Source: Homalodisca vitripennis (taxonomy: Eukaryota; Arthropoda; Insecta; Hemiptera; Cicadellidae). From it: a DNA stretch of 64,000 bases. The stretch covers positions 22,568,001-22,632,000 of the forward strand of contig NC_060209.1 in the NCBI RefSeq assembly GCF_021130785.1, read 5' to 3'. Shown one piece after another: positions 12,601 through 25,500 of the stretch (the stretch's first letter is position 1; each line of letters begins with the position of its first letter). The notes below the pieces were generated by a model. That model was not told the DNA's origin. It ran no database searches and was given only the letters and a program-made list of their open reading frames with translations. A program made the translations under genes and the position numbers.

Positions 12601-15600
12601 CTAGTCTCATTGCAGAGGGGAGGAATCAGGCTACAAGGCTGTCATTTCTACTTCGTACGGCTATTAGATGATGTAAACAACTAACTAAAATACAACACTT
12701 TCTCAGTTGGATCACGATCATGGTGTCGTGAAGAGTACCAGAGCGTTTTTTTATGTTATATAATTGTGCATTTTTATTAATTTAAAATGTTTCTATGTTA
12801 TATTAGACATTAAAATTAATTTAAAAAATTAAGAAAGTCATATACGGAAACTTTTAGTAGAAGATGTTTATGCCGGTTATACGTCTGAATGTCTATGAAG
12901 ACAATGTTGTAGAGTTTGTTTGAAAATTGCCCGAGTAAGGTTATGTTTTGAGTTTCGTTTTAGTAAGTAATGTTATATTACACATGATTTTGGGTTGTTT
13001 TCAAATGCTCTTTAACATGAAAGTATTGAAATTTCACTACTTTATTATAATAGTTATTTCATCTCAAACTTGATTATTTTTGTTTTCGTGGAAATTTTGC
13101 TATCTAAAGTGATTTTTTTAATTTACAAAATTATGTAAAAATCTGAATGTTAAATAGTTTATAATACATCATTCATTTACCTTTAACACATTCGCTGCAG
13201 CAAAAAGCACAATTGGGGTTACCAGATGCTGAAAAATTTTTATGTAGAAAAAACTTTCCTTGTACGGTAGAAAGGCAAGATTGAAGGTCTAAATGACGTT
13301 TCCGGCCGAGTTTCCTGGAACTGTGACGTCACAATTTTCGGCCCCTGCTGGGGCCGGCCGCATATTGTGCTGGTCCCGTACTGTCAAAAGTTGTTACAAG
13401 CTCTCTGCTGCTGATATCACTTACTTGTTTCATGGAAAGTCCATATACACTGAATGGCCTTGCCCCAAATAATCCTTCAAAAGGTGTAGGACAACCTTCT
13501 CTGTATGCCCTACACCACCAACGGTAGTATCTGATTTGCCCGTGTACATGAGGAATCCAAGAATAAATCCCTGATGCTCTGTCAAAGTGTACAATTTAAA
13601 GGATGCAGGATACATTTTTATTTAAAAAAAAACACACACAAATAATGTAGAGAAAGAATTACACAGTTGATATACACAGACGCAACACACTGAACACTCA
13701 AAGATTACAACAGGTTCCTATTGAAAAAGAACCGTGACAGGTAAAAGCGAACGAAACCGATCACAATAAAGCGTTGGACATAACATAAAATGCGGCAAAT
13801 ATTCAATAGTCTACAACGAAAGGCTGAATTACACTAAGGCTTTATGTGTAGAGCAGTAAGGCGGCCCCATCTGGGGACGTTCGTACTACGCGCGCAGGTC
13901 TGCCGTCCCCATATGGGGCCGGCCGCAGTGAATGTGTTAAAAAGAATTAAAAAGGAGCTTTTTATGATGAAAAATAAACTGTAGGTAAATTTTTTCTGTA
14001 ACCTTGCGTTTTCACACAAAACCCTCTGGAACTTTTCGCAGTCACACAAAAAACTCTGCACTTTGCAATAAAGATTTTTTTTATCTCTGGAACTTAAAGG
14101 GTTAATTAACCCTCTCCCGGTCGAATTACCGCGACGCGCTTTTGGCGCTACTGGGCTGAATTAAATCGGGCGCTCTGATACGAGGGGACACTTATTCGCG
14201 TTTTTACTAAGTTAAGAACTTTATTTTAATAAAACTATTATGTATTGTGCATCGTTACAAAGATGATTAAATCCTCTATAATAATGTTGTATTTATTTAA
14301 AAAAAAATATTATACTTATGAGGTAAATTAAAATCAAACACAAAGTCAAACTTACATGAAAAATCTTGTTTTGATTGATTCTGAAAACAACTAACAAAAT
14401 GATTTCAGTAAATGAGTGGTTATAAAAAGTCTCAAATAGTTCATCAAATTACGTAACATAGCAGCACAAGTCAGAAAGAATTGTACTACTAAACAACTAA
14501 ATCACCGTCAATGAAGTAATCAATGAACCGTTTCAAATTATTAATCCTAGATAGCGTCCCTAGTCATAAAACTATGAATAAACAAGGCAACAATGACACT
14601 GCCAATAGATATTTCCAGTATTAGTTCCCCAAACAACCGTATGACAGCAGCACAAAGCAGAGGGCGTTGATAAAGCAGTTGGAGGCGATTGGAGGCGTTT
14701 GGACTTTTGAGCCAGGCGCCCTGCCGAGGCGTTTGCCCGGGAGAGGGTTAAAGATTTTCTGTGAAATTTCTTGGATGTTAGCCATCCTATAACCCGTGTA
14801 TGACTATCGGAGAATAAATATTTATATTACCGTGTTTAATACTCTTAAAGTTTTGTCAAACAAAAGGTGTATGCAAAATTATTTAAGACAATGGTTACAA
14901 TGAGAAAAAATATAATGCCAGTATTTGTGAAATATTAAAAGATCAAATAACTACACAAGACTGACTGCAATAACCCAGGGTATTAAACTATCATACTATA
15001 TAAAAATTGATTACATCTTAAATTTTTAAATGAACACAAGAATCAGTTTATGGTGTATATTTATATGTCTACCTCTAAATAATAGTCTTTCTGTCATCCG
15101 CAGCTATTCCTTCTTATACACACTGACTAAATAATGTGAGTGTCAACTTATCAACCATATATTATCTATGTTTTACCTTTTTCTTAGGCTTCTTGAACTT
15201 AACCATCTCTTGTTCGGTGTAGTAGTCTGAGGCCAGCTGGAGAGCTGGTGTCACAAGGCTCTCAACTCTCTTATGCAACTGTAGTTTGGATTTAACCTGC
15301 ACCTTCTTCTTCTGCATTTCATCGACACCTTCAAAAAATCAAGACTTAATTTAACACCCAAATTAAGTAACAAGATTGCTTAAAAGACATCAACACATAA
15401 ATTTTAGAACAAGGAATGTCGATTCAAATTTTAAATGATTCATCGTTTTATAATCTTTTACTATTAAAAATTGTTGGAGGCTAATAAATAAAAGCTAAGA
15501 GGAGAAAAAAACCCATAATAATTTTAAACTTTATATAATTACTTATACGGATTATAGTCCACTATGTAGATACCACTTGCATATGAACAATAACTAATTA

Positions 15601-18600
15601 ATTCAATTTTAATTTAACTGAAACTTTTACTAAAACATAAAATTAAATTATTCATTAAAATTTATTGCAGATTTAGAATTTGTTAGTTTTATCTCTTTAT
15701 TTTTAAATGCATAAGGTCTTTTTAACCCTATTTTTGTTACATTAGTCTGCATTTTTTTAAATGATTAAATACAGCTGAAAAAGATTTTCACTCAAATGTA
15801 TCTTTTTTATATGATCTTTAAACCAGGTGCCATGTTACTGTAAGTATACATATGAAAAATATTAATGAAATTTAATTTTATGAATAATTAATTATTTTAG
15901 ATTGTTAACAAAGAATTCTGCAGTATTAAACAATTATATTCATTAAACACTATCTTTTATGGAAGACAACTTCTCCATGTTAAACAACTGTAATATAACA
16001 AGTAATCTTTAGGAAACTCCTATTGGGTTTAGTTTGTAAGGCCACAAATTCTAACTGTTCCATGTTACAATACTGTAATACTACACATGTTATTTGCAAT
16101 AAATTACTTCTGATGCTGAATCTGAGATCAGATTGATCTTTAGGAAACTCCTATTGGGTTTAGTTTGTAAGGCCACAAATTCTAACTGTTCCATGTTACA
16201 ATACTGTAATACTACACATGTTATTTGCAATAAATTACTTCTGATGCTGAATCTGAGATCAGATTGATCTTTAGAAAAATCATATTGGGTTTAGTTTGTA
16301 AGGCCACAAATTCCAACTGTTCCATGTTACAATACTGTAAATACTACACATGTTATTTGCAATAAATTACTTCTGATGCTGAAGAATCTGAGATCAGATT
16401 GATCTTTAGGAAACTCCTATTGGGTTTAGTCTGTGAGGCCACCAATTTCGCATACAAAATGACACTTTTATTTAGTTGTACAGAAGAGCATCAACAGTTC
16501 AGACTTCAAAAAATAGTTGAATTGGATAAAATCAAAATGAAAATGACATTCAAGAAGCAGGGCCTGTTCATTTCTGAAGCATTTGCCGCAGCAGACACAC
16601 TGATGTCAAGGCTTTTAAAATAAAGTGAGGGCATACCAGCTCAATTTGCTGAAAAAATAATAAATACTGTAGTTAAAAAATCAAAAAAGGTTGTTTTCAA
16701 TATCCAAATATTGTGTAATGTATTTTTTAGCAGTACTTTTACATGTATTGCTCTTCATAAAATAACACAGTTATCAAGTACATTATTATGTCAAAGAAAA
16801 TATTTTCATAATAAAACATGTTAAGAGTATAGTAGAAATAATTTGATATTCTAAAAGCAATCTGGACTATAAACACTCTACACTGCAATAAAGAATGTAA
16901 CGACGGGACAGAAAAAAAATTCTGCTTACTGGAAAAGAAAAACTTACCAAGTGTAAAACTGGTTTTCTTTTCTCCATCAATCTCCTCATCATACTTGCCG
17001 AGCACAGACCGCTCATCCTCTTCTTCTTCTCCGTACGCATCATAGCCGAATTGGTGGGGCTTCTGTTTCCTTCTGTCAATGTTCTGCATCATACCATAGA
17101 CACTACATTATAAGTTGGAAAGGCATTACTATATTTACTGTTTAAAATAGGGGTATAAACACTAGATTTTGTGTGTTGCAAACGAATTATAAAAAGACAA
17201 AATTGCACAAGCTTCAATACAAGTCATTTTGTAATGATCTCTTCTTGCATCAATATAAAATGGGAGCTATATAAATACCCCCCTTAAAATGTTCTTATTT
17301 GGCCAATGATTGAACCTTATTATTTACATTCACTTCATAGATCATAACCAGCAAAATAACAGCAAACAAATTATAAAAAGAGAAAATTGTTTCCATAAAA
17401 ATAATTATTTATATAGAAAGCACATTTATAGAAGTTTAAACAATCTAAAACAATGTATTATTATATTTATTACTTTTTCCAAGCCAGTACGATCAGGCAC
17501 AATACATTTATTAGACAACGGTTAATCCATATCACTAAACTAACATTATCTTCTGGTTCACTATTCAGTACATTCAGATTGCCACTACTGTTAAAATTAA
17601 CACTCATTGTGAAATGTACAATAATTATTTACTCCAAATAAAAATTATTGAACCCATATAAAACACAAGCCTTCCTACAGTTTCACAAAACATCTTCTAC
17701 ATTTTACACTTCACTAATTTATAAAATACTACACAAACATTTATTTGTACCCAATAAAAAGGGAAAGATCCAAATAAATAGCAAAGAACACACTAGTATT
17801 GACAATAATGTTAATAACAACTGAGAAATCAATATGACAGACAAAGCATAGTTCTTAGTTGAGTCTGTGATTGTGCCACAGTAAAAAAATAACATGATAG
17901 ATTCATGATACTGTTGCTAAGAGCTAAGAAGAAGAGTTCTTTGTTTTGATATATTTTTCACTACTTCCAGACAACAATAAAGTAAAAGAATTACAAAATT
18001 TAATGAAGCTATTTTTGACACATTGCCAATTTGAGATTTACAAAATCAACTGTTCAAACAACTATTGTATACATATTTATTTGCTTACTTGCTATTGAAG
18101 CGATGTTTCTAAAGCCAAGAATACACTCTTTTCAGTAACGACACTCATGATGGTGTAGGACGTAGAACTCTCAATTTTGACAAACATGCAGCAATTTTTT
18201 TTAATGCATTTTTTAAGTTAAAAAATGCAGTAATTTGTGCGTGTTCAGAAATAACGTGACAAATCGCAATCAGATGTGTGAACCTACACGTTAAAAATTT
18301 TCTAATGGAAAATACAACGTAACTATAAAATCTTTTACAGTACAATATAAAACCTTGGATCTTTATCTTCAAATTTACGTACGTTTTACTTCAAACAATG
18401 TAAAAATAGACTTGCTGTGAGAGATCATACTAGCTTAGTGCCATTTGAAAATGAAATTAATGCGTTGATAATTGCTTAAAGCCAGTTGCAGAGTTTAAAG
18501 CAGATCAGCATTTCTTCGATCACAAATACTAAACATAAAATACTACCTACCAACTTATAAGACAAAAGCTACACATCTAAGTTATAATTCATTCAGATCT

Positions 18601-21600
18601 TCTAGGAATCACTTTAAAATATTTAAATACCACATTGTGATGTTTTTGTTACCTTCTTGTAGCGTTCATCATCCATCAAATTGACATTGACCAAAGCATC
18701 GTCTTCTTCATCTAATACACCTTTGTCCTTCAGTGTCAAGATAATTTCTTTCCCTTCAGTGAAACCATCCTATAAAACCAAAGTGAAACATTTAAATTAA
18801 ATATGTAATTTGAAGAAAGCATTTTGTTTACAAACTATTGGCTATTAATTAACAATTTATCTTAAAAAATCTCTCAACATTTGATTAGCTCAGTTATATT
18901 TAAATTCCCACACAAATGTCTTACAACACAAATCTAGAGTTGATAACTGATGCAATTTTTTGTATAAACAAGATCAATGTATAAACACAATCCAAAATAA
19001 ATAACATAATTAAACCTTATAATGAAACTACACATTATTACTGTATATACTAAAAAATAATAATATATTTCCTTCTCTAGAATAAAAATAAAACTATCAA
19101 GATCACACACAACATAAATACTCAAGTTAGATATAAAAAAATAAAATAACAATCATTATTCAGGGTGACTGCTTAAAACCTTTTTTATATTCCAGGTATT
19201 TCTCCGATTACAAAAAATTTCCGATTCTCTAGTCCATTTTAAAAACCAAATACAGTATAAACAAATGTAATACTGTGGCTAACCCTTACACCAAAAACAA
19301 AGTGACGGTTTCTTGTCAAATTTTATCACTAGCGGTATATGCGAGAAATTTGGTGACGATTCACCATTACCGTCCAAGTGTAATTTTAGGAATATCTGTT
19401 GGTATCGGAATTGAGTTAAAAGAGCCATGGTATCGAGATCAGAATCGATCCACCCTTAGTAAAAATTGGAAATTACCCAAGTGCCATTAATTCACTATCT
19501 GTAGAACAGTACCTTCCACATTTGGTCCCAGAATAAGAACATAACTAATGTAATCAATTACTGGCTATTAATTATTTTATGCCTGTCTTAATACAATACA
19601 AGAATAGAATCACGCCATCATGAAAACACAACTTGTACAAAATAAATAAATGCAAAGAAGGCTGTGGTTCAAGTCACAAGGTTGTTTGTTAAATTGTGGT
19701 AATAGAGTATGAAACAAAACGATGTAAGGCTCCTTACATAACGATTCGTTAGACAATTTGGTTTGAACAGTTCTAATTCTACGGGGAAGTCATTCAGATA
19801 ACTAATATCGGAGAAATGGCAAGATTTCCACCATTCATCGTCCAACAAATGCTGCTCTGACAAGAAAAACAGACGTGTGTGGGGAATTCGGCTAAACTGG
19901 AGACAATATTAGTTCAGACCAATATGTGGATGTGACCATATCAACACATAACCTCATTTTCTCAGTTTAAACCTAAGTAATCTGACGACCAATTGGATCA
20001 TGAGTGAGAAACATTCGTTCAGAGACCAAACTGAGTTGATCGATCCGACAACTTTAATCGTAGAACACTGTGTGTATGGGAGCTTACGTGACATAAGGAT
20101 AGAGCTAACAAAGATAACCTCCATTACTATAGTGGAAGCACCCTTGGATGAACCAACATTGGGTGGAGAGCTTGTGAAACACTTTGTTGCTCACACAAAC
20201 TGTCCACAAACTCTGTAAATAAATCAGCTGTCATCATCACTCTCGTCGTTTCTCTTCATTCACAGTTATGGGTCACGTAGTGTAAAATACGATGTCAAAT
20301 TATTTCTCGATTTCATACGTTATTAGAGTCAGAAACATTGTTTTTAAGATTTTCCCAGTCCTAAAGGGAGATTCCCGGCTTATTCTCGGTTTTTCACCTG
20401 GTGTGTGTAATTCCCGACTTATTCCCGGTCAGATGGCCACCCTGTAATTAACTACATTAATTGCTTAATATTGTAAATTACAGAAGTTTCTGGATATATT
20501 TCCTTCAGAAGGTTAGTTTGAAGTGTTCTTTTTTACAGCTTCAAAATAGTTTAGTTTTCCAACTCAGAACTCCTCTAGAATTGGTAGTAAAATCAGGATC
20601 ATTATCTGTGTCATCTTGGTATAAATCATAACTTTCACTGTCACTTGAAAATCTGAGTAGGTAACTCATCTAGCACTTGATTGTCTTCAATACTGTTCCG
20701 ATTTATTGTACTTACTCCCAAACTATCGTTGTAAACTAAAGTAACAGCAAGCAAATCAATAACAATGCAGACGATGAATTAGCAAAATGGTAGTAGAACG
20801 GCAACAAACGTCCCCCTCCTTGATATGTCGAGGAGTTCGTAACAAACCACTTTTTTTCTGATATTCCTGGTGACTGCCAACAACATTTCATAGATCATAA
20901 TCCATAAAGTAAGGAATAAAAACAAGGAAATAGGGAATGACTATCAAAGCCGAAGTCTACATACATTTAAATGCATTTTATTACTGTAAAAGTCTGCGCC
21001 GTCTAAAGATGTTATGAATATTATAAAATATAATTAAATTTGTTGTCGGCAGTCAAAAGAATTCCATGCGCGACGTCAAATAACGTTGTCAGCAGTGAAA
21101 GTGTTAATATAATCCCTATGGACCTTATGTATAATAATGAGACTTACCACATCGTGTTCGACCCGCAAGCCCCTCAGGTCTCGGGCAGTGTAGGCTTCTT
21201 TGCGAGATGATCTCAACTCTTCCTCCACCAGTTCGCCCACACCAAACACAGCATCCATATCATCCAGTTCTTTAGCCTAACAATAAAGAATCATATTAAA
21301 ACATTGAAGATGGTACTGGAGGAAACAACCAAGAGTGTAAAACAAAATCTGTAATTAGTTTTTAATATCTACAGAAGTTGAATAGCAACCCTTTCAGTAA
21401 CATGGTTACTTGCCTAAGTAATATGTAGAGAGTGCCTGGCAATTTACAGTAAGACAGTTTATTAATCCTTCAGCGTGTTACATACATTGCAATGGACATT
21501 GTCATGTTGTATCAACTAATCTGTAAATTCTGTCCCAAAGAGTATATTGGAAAAACCATCACTCTATTAAGAGTGAGAATAACCAATCATCGGTTTGATG

Positions 21601-22513
21601 TTCCTCAAAATTATGAGAGACCATTATCTGCTTAAACAATTCAACACAATCAAAATAAATTAGAAAATTGCTTCGCCCTAAAATGAATTTACCATTTAAG
21701 CCAAATCCCAATCAAAATATTAATCTTATAAATTTAAGAAATGTTTAAATCGCACATCAATAAATTTTTAAAATGAAGGCAACCAGATGGGTTGAACCTA
21801 AGGTTGCCCCATCTGCCTGAAATAAATACATTTCAGTTTGACAGAATATTACTTCAAAATCATTAATTCTTTTAAAAATTGTAGCTGCACCCTAAAAAAA
21901 ATATTTAAAACTTACTTTCTTTTCTGCTTTAAGTCGTTCTTCTGTTATTTTCCGGTTTTTCACTACCCAAGCAGACGCACTCTCGTCATCACTGTCATCA
22001 GCTAGTCGCTTCACTTTTGCCAACTTCGCTTCAAGTGCCCGTTTTTTCCTTGCGTTCAGCCAATTTTGCTTTCAGTTTCTCAGACTTCAACTTGGCAGCA
22101 ATGTTATCTATGTTAAAAAAGAATAAGTATCAACAGTTAAAACAATACAATTAATTATTCCTCTTCGAAACATATACAAGAAAAGAAGTAATATGAGTTA
22201 ACTAGATTAAAATCAGAGACAAGAGGTGTTGCTACTTTTAAAGTATAGTAATTGACTTTAACAAGCATATTTAATATGTTTTGATTGTTTAAACAGAGGT
22301 TTATGTTTATTTAATATGTAGTGTTTTCAATAAAAATTTTTGTTTGAGTGTTAATTAAAAATTAATGCAAAATTAGAGTAAATTTTTAGTAGAAGAGAGT
22401 GTATTTCAGTTAACATTAAAAACAAATTTAATCATTAAATCAGCACTTTAGAAAAATATGCAAAGATTTCTTGAAATATATATATATACGGTATTTATAT
22501 ATATATAAATACC

Positions 22514-22560
<47 letters not shown>

Positions 22561-25500
22561 TGCATTGTAATTTAGTAGCTGAATAAATAAATATTAAATG
22601 AATTATTACTGCAGGCTTATGAGAAAAACACTAATTACATTGGGAAAACTTTTTGAACTAAAACACCATTAACAATAACAGCAAAGAAAAATAATGCAAC
22701 ATTTAAGAAAAATTGAAGTTTCTTTATCTTTATACGTATTTTACGAGCTGAGTTTTTTTTACAACTGCAACGTATCAGTTTGTGTTTTTGTATTTATTTG
22801 GATGGTTTTGTGTATTTATTATAATTATTGTTCCTAACTTATTGTTGATTACTGAAATATATTATTATTGTTATTGTTTTAGTTCCGTAGTTTAAAAATT
22901 TTTCTTTTTAATTATTTAAAATATGAACTTTTTCTGTATTTTAAAAAATTAATCTGTGTTATGGCTAAAGCTGCATTATTAGGGCATCTGCGATTAGATT
23001 GACTAAAAGATTAGAGTATTTTATCACATTACAACCTCTTAGTTTATAACTATAATAGTTAAGTAATTTTTATGACGGTATTCAATGTAAACAAAATGTA
23101 TATTTAATTAATAAAGAGATTTTCAATTTAATTCAATGTATATAATCTCAATACAATTTTTAAGAACACTCACTGACAGTTTTTAAGTTTACTGATTAAA
23201 AAAAACATGGATAGGTCTGCTATATTAGGCTTTCAGTTAGTGAAAATAAAAATATTTAAACATAATGTTAATATTATGTTCAAGTAAATTTCAAAGTCTA
23301 AATATGCCCTAAGATTAAATGTTCAATGGCATATCAAATTTTAAAGTAAGGAATAATATTTAAACCTATTTATGGTTAGTATCAACAAAAAGTTGATACG
23401 AATAAAATAAACAAATTTAATTCAATCAATAATACAAAATAAATTAAACTAGAGATAAATCAAATATTACATTACAAAAGTAAACATGAATTTTTTTAAT
23501 GCAAAAGAATTCAAATAAATCAAAATTTTATAAAATAAACTAAATAAGTTTTTTCCAAAAACAAAGTCGTAACTAACCAGCGGGTTTATGTACAAACTCG
23601 CCCATGTCCATCCCACCCTCAAGTGTTTTCTCAGATTTCTCCTCCCCCTTAATAGCCGTCGGTTGAGCCACCTCCAGTGGTTTGAGCCCCAGTTTGGCTC
23701 GCAGACGGTTTTGTCTCCTCGATGCTGAGACTCTGGTCAGAGGAGGACGAGATGCGAGGAGGTGATGGAGCTTGCGGTGGTGATGACAAGGCTGAGATGA
23801 CAGGTGGTGGAGGTACAGGAGGTGTGTCTGGCCGCGATATCTTCGGTGGAGGTGGGGGTGGTACCAAGATAACATCATCATCTGCAACACATCAATTGCA
23901 CTATTTAGATCAATGCATTAACAGTTTCTTGTCTTATGTCTAGTTTGAAAGTACTTTAAACAGATTATTGCTTGACTTCGTCCTAAAGTTTTACAACCCA
24001 TAAAACATTTTACTAGAACACTCAACTTATATTATAATTACAAGATTTTGTGCAATAATACCTCCAATATGCCCTACGTTATGGTGTTTTGAATGAATAT
24101 GATATTGTGATTACAGTATTTATAATAAACAATACTAATATATAATTAACAAAATATAAATATATTATAGGAGATATTATAATAATATTAAGACATACAA
24201 CAAACAAATAAGAGCAAATGGCATAGTTTGGAATACTACAAATAGCTAAAATAGAGTTGAATAGTAAATTGAATATATAATCAAACCTCATTTTCAGACA
24301 AGTTATGTTTAAGGTCCTTTCATTAATAATATTGCTGCTTATGTTAAGTAAACAGCTCTAACATAAAACATATTAATTAACATTATTCTTAAATACCACA
24401 AAAATATCTGTTGTGGTGTTGCTATCCCTTATTGTTTGGACTTTTACTTCAAAGAGCAATAAACTAGTTAGTCCACCATAACAACAAAACGAAACACTGT
24501 ATAGTTATAATGCAAAATGTAATGTCCACTAAGTAAAGGTCTCCGGACAACTGGCACAACAACATCTTTATTCATTTTAACCTCAAAATACTTACAATTG
24601 AATAATCTATTATTAAGCTACATTTACACTGGTAGTACAACTGTCATCACATAATGTGAACAAGGATAAGCAATTTTAACCACAAGTACTTGTGAAAGAT
24701 GCACCACTGGTTGTTACAGAAGTCAGTGCAAAATCTGTTTACACAAAACATTAGTATCTCAGCAATGTTTACAATTCAAATTTTAATGTCGAACACTAGT
24801 CGTGACACCGCTCACAGTATATATCTTTTTACTGAACATTTGTAATGTCCGACAATGCTCTTCAATTCCATGTACAACTGTGAGACACTGCACGCGAGAG
24901 CTCTTGCACCCGTCTTGACAAGCTATTTCTAATGTTGGACACAAAACTTGTACAATTGTGTGACTGAAGCTTAAAACTTAATATCCTACAATTAATGTTA
25001 ATATCTATACCCTATAGAAACAATAACAAATAAATATGAGAAACTGAAATAACAATTATAAACCTAAAAAGTCATAATTATTAAAATACTATACGTGACA
25101 AAATATTTTGTTACCAAGTTTCCACATATTCTACAGACAAATGGAATAAAACCACGATGGGGGTTTTTCACGACTGTGGTAGTGTACTTCCCTGAAATGT
25201 GAAAAGACTGTTGAACCATCCACTGATGCACATGTTTGAAGACAGGCATCTGTTTGTGCTGTAAAGTTTGATGTTATTTTCATCTCCTTCATGACTGACA
25301 TATTGTGTTAGCTATTGGATTTATTTGCATATTTCCTCTTATACTTGCTAATGTATGGGTCGCCCATAGTTCAAAAGAAAACTAAAATTGAGGTGTTTAG
25401 AAAAAGTGAAAATGCCCAAAGTGTGCCAAAATGCATACACTTATGACACAATTTAATTCTATCAATTTCATAATAATATTGTATTCCCAGTAAACATGAG

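Noticed and set aside
12061..12622. CRISPR-like array
   Set aside because: The repeats are contiguous without unique spacers, and the genome is a eukaryote's.
16399..16623. Plus-strand open frame of 74 codons next to the 131-bp repeat
   Set aside because: No recognised motif, begins inside the tandem repeat, and lies in a SART1 intron; most likely chance.
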